Source: GWE2-40-63 sp050179685
Lineage (GTDB): Bacteria; Bacteroidota; Bacteroidia; Bacteroidales; SZUA-534
NCBI GenBank assembly: GCA_050179685.1
Contig: JBFXEW010000006.1
Span: forward strand, 124,001 to 188,000
Direction: 5' to 3'
DNA: 64,000 bases
Shown: positions 7,621 through 15,958 of the stretch, piece after piece
Position numbering within the stretch: position 1 is the stretch's first letter
Layout of the letters: each line of letters starts with the position of its first letter
Translations under genes and position numbers: made by a program
The notes under the pieces: generated by a model
What the model was told of the DNA's origin: nothing
Databases searched by the model: none
Seen by the model: the letters and a program-made list of their open reading frames with translations, nothing else

Positions 7621-10404
7621 TTAAATTACGATGTTTACTATTTTTCCGGGAACCACTATAACTTTTTTGGGCGTTTTCCCTTCGAGCCACTTGGTGGTTC
7701 TTTCGTCGCTCATAACTTCTTTTTCAACCGCATCTTTGTTCATGTCAGCTGGCAAATCAATGGTAAAGCGGACCTTTCCGTTGAATGAAACCGCATAAGT
7801 TTTGGTAGCTTCAACTAAAAAGGCTTCGTTGCAGACTGGGAAGCTTGCTTCGGTAACACTGGTTTGATTTCCCAGCAACGACCACAACTCTTCGGCTACG
7901 TGGGGCGCAAAAGGTGATAAAAGGAGGGTCAGGTTGCTTAACACTTCGCGCTTGTTGCATTTAAGCTCCGAAAGTTCGTTAACACAAATCATAAAAGCAC
8001 TTACCGAGGTGTTGAAAGAGAATTTCTCGATATCTTCCTGAATCTTTTTAATGGTTTTATGAATGGTTTTTTGTTCTGCAGGACTGGGCGTTTCATCGGA
8101 AATATTTAGTTGGCCGTTGGCATCGAAAAACAAACGCCACAGTTTACGCAGAAAACGATGAACCCCTTCAATACCTGAAGTGTCCCAGGGTTTGCTGTCT
8201 TCGAGCGGACCCAAAAACATTTCGTATAAGCGCAGGGTGTCGGCACCGTATTGTTCGATAATGGTGTCGGGGTTTACCACATTATGCATCGATTTCGACA
8301 TTTTCTCCACGGCGTATCCGCAAATGTATTTGTCCTCTTCCAGAATAAATTCGGCATGGTTGAATTCGGCACGCCAGGCTTTAAACTTTTCGATATCGAG
8401 CACATCGTGATGCACCAAATTCACATCGACATGAATTTCGGTAACTTCGTAATCGTTACGTAAGTTGTACGATACAAAGGTATTGCTGTCTTTTATCCGG
8501 TAAACAAAGTTCGAGCGGCCCTGAATCATTCCCTGATTTATCAACTTTTTAAACGGTTCGTCTTTACAAACCAAACCCAAATCGAAAAGGAACTTGTTCC
8601 AGAACCGGCTGTAAATCAGGTGGCCGGTGGCGTGTTCGGTTCCGCCAATATACAAATCAACATCCTGCCAGTATGCGTTGGCCTCTTTGCTCACCAGTTC
8701 CTGGTTGTTAAGAGGATCCATATAACGCAGGTAGTATGCCGAAGAACCGGCAAAACCGGGCATGGTGCTTAATTCGTAAGGATAACCTTCGGCCGTTTGC
8801 CAGTTTTGGGCACGTCCCAATGGCGGTTGACCGTCTTCGGTGGGCAGGTATTTATCAATTTCGGGCAACTCAAGGGGCAACTGGGATTCGTTGAGCACAT
8901 AAGGCAGTCCGTTTTTGTAATAAACCGGAAAAGGCTCGCCCCAGTAGCGTTGGCGACTGAATATTGCATCGCGTAAGCGGAAATTTATTTTTCCATAACC
9001 CAGTTTTTCAGCTTCAATATGTTTAATGATGGTGCTTATGGCTGTTTTAACATCCAGGCCATCGATAATTCCTGAGTTTATCATTTGGCCCTCTTTTGAA
9101 TCGTACGATTCTTCCCATGTTGCAGGGTCTGAAGCTTTATCGTCAGCTTTAACCACCACCTGAATTATAGGCAGTTTAAAATGTTTGGCAAAGGCAAAGT
9201 CGCGGCTGTCGTGTCCAGGAACCGCCATAATGGCTCCGGTTCCGTAGCCGGCCAATACATAATCGGCAATCCAAATGGGAACTTCCTGTTGGGTAATGGG
9301 ATTGATGCCGTAGGCGCCAATAAATTCACCGGTAATTTTATTCACATCGGCCATGCGCTCGCGCTCGGTGCGGCCTTTAACCCAATGAATGTATTTATCA
9401 ACTTTTTCTTTATACTCAGCGGTTACCAGTTCTGTCACCAGTTCGTGTTCGGGAGCCAGCACCATAAAAGTTGCGCCGTAAAGTGTGTCGGGGCGGGTAG
9501 TAAATACTTCAATGGTTTTTTTGCTTCCTTTAACACCAAAATTTACCGATGCGCCTTCGCTGCGGCCAATCCAGTTGCGTTGAACTTCTTTTAGCGAGTC
9601 GGTCCAGTCGATGGTGTCCAGTCCGTCGAGCAGGCGTTGAGCGTAAGCTGATACACGCAGGCTCCATTGTTTCATTTTCTTTTGCACTACGGGATATCCG
9701 CCACGAACCGATACGCCGTCTTTAACTTCGTCGTTGGCCAGCACGGTTCCCAGTTCAGAACACCAGTTAACCTGTGTTTCGGCCAAAAAGGCAAGCCGGT
9801 AGTTTAGCAACATTTCCTGTTGTTGGTTTTCGTTCCAGCTTTTCCATTGGTCGGCACTGAATATTTGGTCGGTTGAACAGGCCGCCTGAACGTTTTGGTT
9901 GCCTTCTTTTTCAAAAACAGCCACCAACGATTCGATGCTTTCGGCTTTTTGCGATAGTTTATTAAAATAGTGCTTGAACATTTGGATAAAAGCCCACTGA
10001 GTCCAATGATAGTATTTTGGATCAGAAGTTCTCACTTCCCTATCCCAATCGTAGGAGAATCCAATTTTATCGAGTTGTTCGCGGTAACGCTTAATATTGA
10101 TATCGGTGGTAATGGCCGGATGTTGTCCGGTTTGAATGGCATATTGTTCAGCGGGCAGGCCATAAGCATCGTAACCCATGGGATGCAGCACATTAAAGCC
10201 TTTCAGGCGTTTGTAGCGGCTGTAAATATCGGAAGCAATGTAGCCCAGCGGGTGTCCAACGTGCAGCCCGGCTCCCGAAGGATAAGGGAACATATCCAAC
10301 ACGTAAAACTTAGGTTTATTTGTATCAATGTCAATTTTATAGGTTTTATTTTTTTGCCAGTATTCCTGCCATTTTTTTTCGATTGCGCTGAAATTATAAT
10401 CCAT
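7621..10404 (-). CDS. leuS: Leucyl-tRNA synthetase
   Basis: This 927-residue class I synthetase charges tRNA-Leu in the cytoplasm. The ATP-binding HIGH motif is HVGH in PSGAGLHVGHPLGY near residue 48, and KMSKS appears as EKMSKSMHNVVNPD near residue 701. Between them lie the CP1 editing domain (with TTRPDTLYGATF and the GTGAIMAVPGHDSRD segment) and SRQRYWGEPFPV. The C-terminal anticodon-binding and leucine-specific regions are complete. A segment around residues 140-190 is a modest insertion common in Bacteroidota LeuRS. The gene stands alone between the repeat region and its own promoter; nothing is disrupted. Confidence 0.98.
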   Translation of the reverse strand: MDYNFSAIEKKWQEYWQKNKTYKIDIDTNKPKFYVLDMFPYPSGAGLHVGHPLGYIASDIYSRYKRLKGFNVLHPMGYDAYGLPAEQYAIQTGQHPAITTDINIKRYREQLDKIGFSYDWDREVRTSDPKYYHWTQWAFIQMFKHYFNKLSQKAESIESLVAVFEKEGNQNVQAACSTDQIFSADQWKSWNENQQQEMLLNYRLAFLAETQVNWCSELGTVLANDEVKDGVSVRGGYPVVQKKMKQWSLRVSAYAQRLLDGLDTIDWTDSLKEVQRNWIGRSEGASVNFGVKGSKKTIEVFTTRPDTLYGATFMVLAPEHELVTELVTAEYKEKVDKYIHWVKGRTERERMADVNKITGEFIGAYGINPITQQEVPIWIADYVLAGYGTGAIMAVPGHDSRDFAFAKHFKLPIIQVVVKADDKASDPATWEESYDSKEGQMINSGIIDGLDVKTAISTIIKHIEAEKLGYGKINFRLRDAIFSRQRYWGEPFPVYYKNGLPYVLNESQLPLELPEIDKYLPTEDGQPPLGRAQNWQTAEGYPYELSTMPGFAGSSAYYLRYMDPLNNQELVSKEANAYWQDVDLYIGGTEHATGHLIYSRFWNKFLFDLGLVCKDEPFKKLINQGMIQGRSNFVYRIKDSNTFVSYNLRNDYEVTEIHVDVNLVHHDVLDIEKFKAWRAEFNHAEFILEEDKYICGYAVEKMSKSMHNVVNPDTIIEQYGADTLRLYEMFLGPLEDSKPWDTSGIEGVHRFLRKLWRLFFDANGQLNISDETPSPAEQKTIHKTIKKIQEDIEKFSFNTSVSAFMICVNELSELKCNKREVLSNLTLLLSPFAPHVAEELWSLLGNQTSVTEASFPVCNEAFLVEATKTYAVSFNGKVRFTIDLPADMNKDAVEKEVMSDERTTKWLEGKTPKKVIVVPGKIVNIVI

Positions 10405-10492
10405 TTTATTGTTGTTTTAAATTCAAAACTTATTGATGCGTGAAGCCGCTGCCAGGTTTAACAATCACCGGAAAGTGGTCTGTTCAGGAGCG

Positions 10493-10527
10493 CAAAATTA
10501 GGAAAAATATTGAGAGGCGGAAACAAA
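10493..10527 (-). promoter_or_regulatory. Probable leuS promoter
   Basis: Minus-strand TAATTTTG (10493-10500) matches the Bacteroidota -7 TAnnTTTG exactly; a TTTG at 10524-10527 lies 23 nt upstream, slightly farther than usual. It is about 90 nt before the leuS ATG. Confidence 0.5.
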
Positions 10528-10630
10528 TAGTTTCAATATAATGGGCTGATTGACCGTTGAATAATGAAGATGCAAAGAATAAGTTTTTTGCAGGGAAAAT
10601 TATTTCTATTTTCGTTGCATATAAAGAGCC

Positions 10631-11935
10631 ATGATAAATAAACTAATAAACGGTATTCGGGTTCGTTTGGCCGATCCCTTCTGGAAAAATGTTGTCACGC
10701 TGTTTTCGGGTTCAGCCCTGGCGCAGGCCTTGCCGATTTTAATTCTACCTGTAATCACGCGTCTTTATTCGAAAGAAGCTCTGGGTTTTTATTTTGTTTA
10801 TGCAGCCATCGGGATGCTTACTCAGATAGTAGCTTCGTTGAATTTTGAATTGGCCATTATTATTCCTAAAGAAAAAAAGGAAGCAAATACCGTGACGCAG
10901 CTAAGTTATATTACAGTTGGTTTTGTAAGTTTGCTGATGTTGGGGCTAATAGTATTTGTTTATGACTATATTTCGATAAAAATTACCCAAAAAGCATTTG
11001 TTTATTTAATATACGCGATTCCTTTAAGTGCTTTTTTGTTGGGGGTATTTAATGTTTCGATTTATTACTTAAACCGGCAAAATAAATACAGGATAATTGC
11101 CACTGGAAAAATATTAAAAGCGGTTACTTTTACTTTATCTCAAGTTGTTTTTGGTTTTATAGGTAATATACCCTCAGGATTAATTGTAGGATTGATTATT
11201 GGACAATTTATAAGTGCCCTTTACTTAATATATAAAGTTTTTGCTGATAAACACTTCATGTTTTCTTGCCAATCTTCGGATTTATTGAAGATGGTACGGA
11301 AGTATCGTGATATGCCTGTTTATAATACCTTGATTTCAGCATTAGGCACGCTATCAAATCAGTTGCCATTTTTCTTTTTATCAAAATATTTTGGAGTAGT
11401 TTATTCCGGAGAATATGGATTGGCTAATCGGGTTGTTTCAACACCAATGGGGCTAATAGGGACATCTATTGGACAGGTGTTTTATAAGGAGGCTGCTGAT
11501 GTAGTAAACAAAAAAGGGAATTTATTTCATTTGGTAAAAACTACTTATTTACGATTATTAAAGATCGCGTTTTTGCCTTTTTTAATTCTTTTTTTTCTTT
11601 CACCCTGGTTATTTCCTTTTTTATTTAGCAACGAATACCAGGTTAGCGGACAGATGACCCAGGTGCTTATCCCCTGGTTGTTTATGAGCTTTTTGAATTC
11701 CCCGATGAGTTATTTATTTGATGTTTTAAATAAGCAAAGGTTTATGTCTGTTTTTCATGTAACCTATTTAATAGCAAGGATTGGTGGTTTGTTCTTAGGG
11801 TATTATTGGACCAAAAATGCACTTATTACGGTAGCTATCTTTAGTGCGATTGGTGTTTTATTCAATATTTACATCATTATTTACTATTTGCGCATCTCAA
11901 AACAAGTTAATATTAAAACTTATCAAATTAATTAA
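10631..11935 (+). CDS. Oligosaccharide/polysaccharide flippase (Wzx-like, MOP superfamily)
   Basis: The 434-residue protein has about 12-14 hydrophobic segments and opens with an amphipathic region and NVVTLFSGSALAQALPILIL, typical of polysaccharide biosynthesis export proteins. The ITRLYSKEALGFYFVYAAIG segment is a family hallmark. Such proteins flip lipid-linked sugars across the inner membrane. It is 14 nt upstream of the asparagine-synthetase-like gene, so the two form an operon. No glycosyltransferases are nearby, unlike a full surface polysaccharide locus. Gene-end sequence is more AT-rich than neighbouring core genes, consistent with a surface-antigen-type gene. Confidence 0.85.
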   Translation: MINKLINGIRVRLADPFWKNVVTLFSGSALAQALPILILPVITRLYSKEALGFYFVYAAIGMLTQIVASLNFELAIIIPKEKKEANTVTQLSYITVGFVSLLMLGLIVFVYDYISIKITQKAFVYLIYAIPLSAFLLGVFNVSIYYLNRQNKYRIIATGKILKAVTFTLSQVVFGFIGNIPSGLIVGLIIGQFISALYLIYKVFADKHFMFSCQSSDLLKMVRKYRDMPVYNTLISALGTLSNQLPFFFLSKYFGVVYSGEYGLANRVVSTPMGLIGTSIGQVFYKEAADVVNKKGNLFHLVKTTYLRLLKIAFLPFLILFFLSPWLFPFLFSNEYQVSGQMTQVLIPWLFMSFLNSPMSYLFDVLNKQRFMSVFHVTYLIARIGGLFLGYYWTKNALITVAIFSAIGVLFNIYIIIYYLRISKQVNIKTYQIN

Positions 11936-11949
11936 AACTTTACAGGAAA

Positions 11950-13542
11950 ATGAACAAGGTAGCCCTATACAACAATCTTGGCTCTTCCTGGAATAGCTCA
12001 AATAATGTATGGGTAAAGGGAAGTTTTTTTGACCACACAGAAAAGTTTTATTCCGGTGCAGATACCCTTAAATATTTCGATGGCATTCAGTCGTTTGATG
12101 AGTTTTTGATAAAACTGGAACAATGCAATGGATTGTTTTCGGTAGTTATCATTCATAACGATGAAATTTGGGCAGCAGTAGATAGGAACACTTCCTTTCC
12201 GCTTTTTTATTTTAGGAGTTCGTTGGGTTGGCATATTACCGACAAAGTAGATTTGCAAGTTGTTAAGGGCAATAATTTTGAAGTGGATGCTTTTCAGGTT
12301 CAGTGTTATAAAGCTTTTAGCCACACCATGGGAGATGAAACTTTATTTAAAGGACTCAAACAAATGCAATGTGGGCAAGCCCTTCTTCTTAGAAGGGCTT
12401 CGGAAAAACCGGAAATAAAAAACTACCATCAGTTTTCGACAGGCACTTTTCTGGAACTTTCGGAAAGCGATTTATATAAGCAGGCAAATAACATTTTTAA
12501 TAATACCCTGAAGCGTTTAATCGAAAGTTTGGAAGGCAAAACCGCTGTGGTTCCGCTAAGCGGAGGTTTTGATTCACGCTGGATAGCTGCCGGATTGAAA
12601 AGGCAGGGATACGAAAAGGTAATCTGTTTTACTTTTGGGAAAAAAACTCAGAATAAAGAATATGAGTTGAGCAAAAAAGTTGCTGAGCGCTTGCAATATC
12701 CCTGGATTTTTGTTGAATATACAGCCGAATTGCTTAATAAAAGGTATTTACAAGCTCAAACTTTTCAGGATTACGTGCAATTTATGGGACATGGAACATC
12801 CATGTTTTTTTTACAGGAGTATTTTGCCGTAAGCTATTTAAAGGAGCACAAACTGGTGCCAGACGATGCTGTTTTTATCCCAGGGCATTCGGGCGATTTG
12901 ATTGGGGGAAGCCAAATTATTAAAACCTTTAATCCGGATATTTCCCGGGAAGAAGTTTTGGATAGGTTTTTTAAAGTGAAGAATATTTACCAAACGGTAT
13001 CAAAAGAAATGAAAAAAAAACTGGAGGAGCAATTTAAACCCTGGTTCTGGCAACGCGAGAATCATCATCCCGCTTCCGTTTTTGAAGCCCTCGATATTCA
13101 GGAAAAAATTGCAAAAGTTATTTTTAACTCCTCCCTGGTCTTCGATTTTTTTGGCTATGAGAAGCGTTTCCCTTTTTGGGATTTAGCGTTGTTGCAATTT
13201 TTCTTAAAACTGCCATTTGAACACCGGGTCATGAAAAAATTGTACGATTCGGTATTGATTAACGAATTCTTTAAGCCTTACGACTTGCTTTTTGACAAGG
13301 AATTGAATCCTCGAAAAGAAGAACTTTTAAGGCAAAAAGTAAAAAACCGCATCAAGACATATTTTCCGGTTTTTATAAAGGAGTGCTTATTACAAAAAAA
13401 CGATTGGAAGAATTATAGGCAAGCGGTAAAACCTTTACAGGATGAAATGAAATCAAAAGGTTATAATTTCCAGTTTAAAGGCAAATCGTATAACGAGATT
13501 CTAATTCAATACTATTTGTATTTGATTGAAACCAACATGTGA
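11950..13542 (+). CDS. Asparagine synthetase-like amidotransferase lacking the catalytic Cys
   Basis: The 530-residue protein has an N-terminal class II amidotransferase-like fold (NGLFSVVIIHNDEIWAAVD) but begins MNKVALYNN, so the invariant Cys2 nucleophile of glutamine-hydrolysing AsnB is absent. The C-terminal synthetase domain keeps the PP-loop, VVPLSGGFDSRWIAAG, near residues 201-208, so ATP-dependent adenylation is plausible. It would need free ammonia or another nucleophile. Its coupling to a flippase gene suggests amidation or acylation of an exported glycan or small molecule, which is inference. True AsnB is a separate gene at 41803-43488. Confidence 0.8.
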   Translation: MNKVALYNNLGSSWNSSNNVWVKGSFFDHTEKFYSGADTLKYFDGIQSFDEFLIKLEQCNGLFSVVIIHNDEIWAAVDRNTSFPLFYFRSSLGWHITDKVDLQVVKGNNFEVDAFQVQCYKAFSHTMGDETLFKGLKQMQCGQALLLRRASEKPEIKNYHQFSTGTFLELSESDLYKQANNIFNNTLKRLIESLEGKTAVVPLSGGFDSRWIAAGLKRQGYEKVICFTFGKKTQNKEYELSKKVAERLQYPWIFVEYTAELLNKRYLQAQTFQDYVQFMGHGTSMFFLQEYFAVSYLKEHKLVPDDAVFIPGHSGDLIGGSQIIKTFNPDISREEVLDRFFKVKNIYQTVSKEMKKKLEEQFKPWFWQRENHHPASVFEALDIQEKIAKVIFNSSLVFDFFGYEKRFPFWDLALLQFFLKLPFEHRVMKKLYDSVLINEFFKPYDLLFDKELNPRKEELLRQKVKNRIKTYFPVFIKECLLQKNDWKNYRQAVKPLQDEMKSKGYNFQFKGKSYNEILIQYYLYLIETNM

Positions 13543-13722
13543 TTATTAAGCTCAGTTCGAATTGAACTATAAGTAACCTAAGAGTTAACGCCTTATTTCA
13601 ACAGGAAGCCATAAAATAATGTGTGAATATCAAGATGATTGTGTAGTAATAGTAGCTTTTTTAAAGCGTTAGCGGTTGCCAATTCGTTGTATTGAAATCG
13701 TGTAACTTTTTTAACAGGTAGC

Positions 13723-13905
13723 TTATTTTCTGTTTTTCCAATTTTGTGGATTTCTGAAAGTATGCAAAATGGCCAAACGTTGGTCCAGTATTAGTTTGTC
13801 TTCATTTGAAAGGATTATTTTTTCTTCGTTTTCAGAAAGACTATCCCAAAGAGTTTTAACCATTAGTACCTGTGCAGGGAAAATCAACTTTAATATAGCT
13901 TTCAT
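13723..13905 (-). CDS. Addiction-module component-like small protein (possible orphan antitoxin)
   Basis: This 60-residue frame contains VKTLWDSLSENEEKIILSNE followed by DKLILDQRLAIL. That resembles the TIGR02574-type addiction module component (the antitoxin of RelE/ParE-like pairs), in which a LWDSL segment and an LDRRL-type segment are conserved. The C-terminus (HTFRNPQNWKNRK) departs from the family. No RelE/ParE-like toxin is recognisable downstream (13543-13722), where only short open frames exist. It could be an orphan antitoxin or a remnant. Confidence 0.4.
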   Translation of the reverse strand: MKAILKLIFPAQVLMVKTLWDSLSENEEKIILSNEDKLILDQRLAILHTFRNPQNWKNRK

Positions 13906-13991
13906 TAATTGTGCTATGGTGTAGATTTAATGTTTTTTCTTTCGCGATTAATGCCTAAAACCATATTTTCGTACTTTCAAAAAAACACACT

Positions 13992-14786
13992 ATGAATTTT
14001 AAGGGAAAAACTTTTTGGATTACCGGTGCTGCTTCGGGCATGGGAAAATCGGTGTCCATTGCTTTGTCAAAATACCAAACTACTCTAATACTTTCTGACC
14101 GCGATGCCGAAGGCTTGCAGGAAACTGCCCGCGCAGTGGAGCAAAATGGCAGTACAGCGCGCATAGAACCTTTGGACATGAGCAATACTCCGGCCATTTT
14201 CGAGACGGCTCAAAAAGTATTGGGCGATGGATTGAAAATTGATGGTTTGTATCAGTTTGCCGGCATCAGTCAGCGCTCGCGGGTTACCGAAACGCCGATG
14301 GATAACGACCGGAAAATTATGGAAATCAACTTTTTTGGGGTGGTGGCACTTACCAAGGCTTTATTGCCCCACATGATTGAAAACGGGGGCGGGCAACTGG
14401 CCGCAGCATCGAGTCTGGTGGGGAAGTTTGGTTTTCCGTATCGTTCGGCCTATTCGGCATCGAAGCACGCCTTGCACGGTTTTTTTGAAACCATTCTGGC
14501 CGAGAACTACAAACACAACATTCGGGTTAGTATGCTCATTGGCGGACGCATACAGACCAATATTTCAAAATTTGCCATCAATAAAGATGGCAGCGAATAT
14601 GGTAAAATGGATGCCGGACAAGCCAACGGCATTTCGCCCGAAAAAGCAGCGCAACAAATTTTAAAAGGCTTAAAAAAAGAAAAGCGTGAAATACCCGTGG
14701 GAGCAGGCGAATTAATTATATTGAAAATAAAACGGTTTTTCCCGGGCTGGCATGCAAAAATTGTCCGCAAATTAAATCCAATGTAG
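13992..14786 (+). CDS. Short-chain dehydrogenase/reductase (SDR)
   Basis: This 264-residue classical SDR has the cofactor motif TGAASGMG at residues 11-18 and the catalytic YSASK at 154-158, with the active Ser in AAASSLVGKFG. An acidic residue after beta-2 (LILSDRDAEG) suggests NAD(H) preference. It would oxidise or reduce a hydroxyl/carbonyl on an unidentified substrate. It is followed after 56 nt by a two-domain VOC protein on the same strand, so the two may act in one pathway. Start chosen at the ATG directly before the Rossmann strand. Confidence 0.9.
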   Translation: MNFKGKTFWITGAASGMGKSVSIALSKYQTTLILSDRDAEGLQETARAVEQNGSTARIEPLDMSNTPAIFETAQKVLGDGLKIDGLYQFAGISQRSRVTETPMDNDRKIMEINFFGVVALTKALLPHMIENGGGQLAAASSLVGKFGFPYRSAYSASKHALHGFFETILAENYKHNIRVSMLIGGRIQTNISKFAINKDGSEYGKMDAGQANGISPEKAAQQILKGLKKEKREIPVGAGELIILKIKRFFPGWHAKIVRKLNPM

Positions 14787-14842
14787 TATCTTCGCCTAGC
14801 GGATAAAATACTGAATATTAAGGAATCATAAAGTATATACAG

Positions 14843-15904
14843 ATGGCAAAACGAATTAACGGAATACAACAATTGGGCGTAGGCGTTACCGACGTACAAA
14901 CCGCGTTTAAATGGTACCGTACCTATTTTGGTATGGATATAAAAATGTTCGAAGAGGCAGCTATGGCCGAACTGATGTTGGCTCACACCGACGGGCAGCC
15001 CCGTTCGCGACACGCCATTCTGGCGCTTAACCTCGAAGGGGGTGGTGGTTTCGAAATCTGGCAACACACCGGAAAACAACCTGTAGAGCCGGCTTTTCAA
15101 CTGCAATTGGGCGATTTGGGCATTGGTATCGGAAAAATTAAATCGGCCGATATTCACCAAACCTACAAAAAATTCAACCAGTGGAACATTGAGGTACTTA
15201 CTTCAATCGACCGGGATCCGGCCGGCACCGAACATTTTTATGTAAAAGATTTGTACGGAAACATGTGGGATGTGGTAGCCGAAGAGTTCCGTTTTTCGAA
15301 ACAAAAATCGGTGAATGGAGGAATTTACGGAGCTGTTATTGGCGTTAAAAACATGGACGAAAGCCTGAAAGTTTATCAGGATATTTTGGGTTACGACCAG
15401 GTGGTGTACGACCTACAGGATAAATTTACCGATTGGGTAGGCGTTCCCGGATGCGATAACACCTACCGCCGCCTGCTTTTAAAACACAGCAAAAAATACA
15501 AGGGCACTTTTAGCCCCATGTTTGGCCCATCGGTAATTGAATTGGTGCAGGTTATCGACCGCGAGCCGCGTGATATTTTTGAAGGACGCATCTGGGGCGA
15601 TCCGGGTTTTATTCACCTGTGTTTCGACATAAACGGCATGGATGAGCTGCGCGAAGAAGTGAAGCAAAAAGGTTTTCCTTTTACGGTGGACAGTGCCAAA
15701 GCCATGGACAGTTTCGATATGGGCGAGGCTGCCGGAAATTTTGCCTATATTCAGGCTCCCGAAGGCACCCTGATTGAGTTTGTTGAAACCCATAAAATAC
15801 CTTTGTTAAAGAAACTGGGTTGGTACCTCGACCTTCAGAAACGAGGCGAAAAACCCTTACCCCGCTGGATGTTTAAGCTTTTTGGCGTAATGCGGGTGCG
15901 CTAA
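14843..15904 (+). CDS. VOC superfamily protein with two glyoxalase/dioxygenase-like domains
   Basis: The 353-residue protein carries two vicinal-oxygen-chelate modules: residues ~5-150 (GIQQLGVGVTDVQTAFKWYR ... TEHFYVKDLYGNMWDVV) and ~155-325 (GAVIGVKNMDESLKVYQDIL ... EGTLIEFVE). The overall plan is like 4-hydroxyphenylpyruvate dioxygenase or methylmalonyl-CoA epimerase families, but it lacks sequence identity that would name a reaction. Metal-ligand candidates are the His of TEHFYV and Glu residues ending each domain. It follows the SDR gene and ends in a strong terminator. Confidence 0.8.
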   Translation: MAKRINGIQQLGVGVTDVQTAFKWYRTYFGMDIKMFEEAAMAELMLAHTDGQPRSRHAILALNLEGGGGFEIWQHTGKQPVEPAFQLQLGDLGIGIGKIKSADIHQTYKKFNQWNIEVLTSIDRDPAGTEHFYVKDLYGNMWDVVAEEFRFSKQKSVNGGIYGAVIGVKNMDESLKVYQDILGYDQVVYDLQDKFTDWVGVPGCDNTYRRLLLKHSKKYKGTFSPMFGPSVIELVQVIDREPRDIFEGRIWGDPGFIHLCFDINGMDELREEVKQKGFPFTVDSAKAMDSFDMGEAAGNFAYIQAPEGTLIEFVETHKIPLLKKLGWYLDLQKRGEKPLPRWMFKLFGVMRVR

Positions 15905-15945
15905 AAAAAGAAGGCTGCCAATTTTCAGGCAGCCTTCTTTTTTTT
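15903..15945. terminator. Bidirectional terminator between VOC gene and purL
   Basis: A 10-bp perfect stem GAAGGCTGCC/GGCAGCCTTC (15910-15919 with 15928-15937) has an 8-nt loop, preceded by A-run and followed by T8. It serves the two convergent genes. Confidence 0.88.
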
Positions 15946-15958
15946 GATATCATCGGAA

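Noticed and set aside
11950..13542. Annotation as true asparagine synthase asnB
   Set aside because: Cys2 is missing and a full AsnB gene exists at 41803-43488.
13554..13568. AGTTCGAATTGAACT as a tRNA T-arm
   Set aside because: It is only a short inverted repeat; no acceptor, D or anticodon arms can be built around it.
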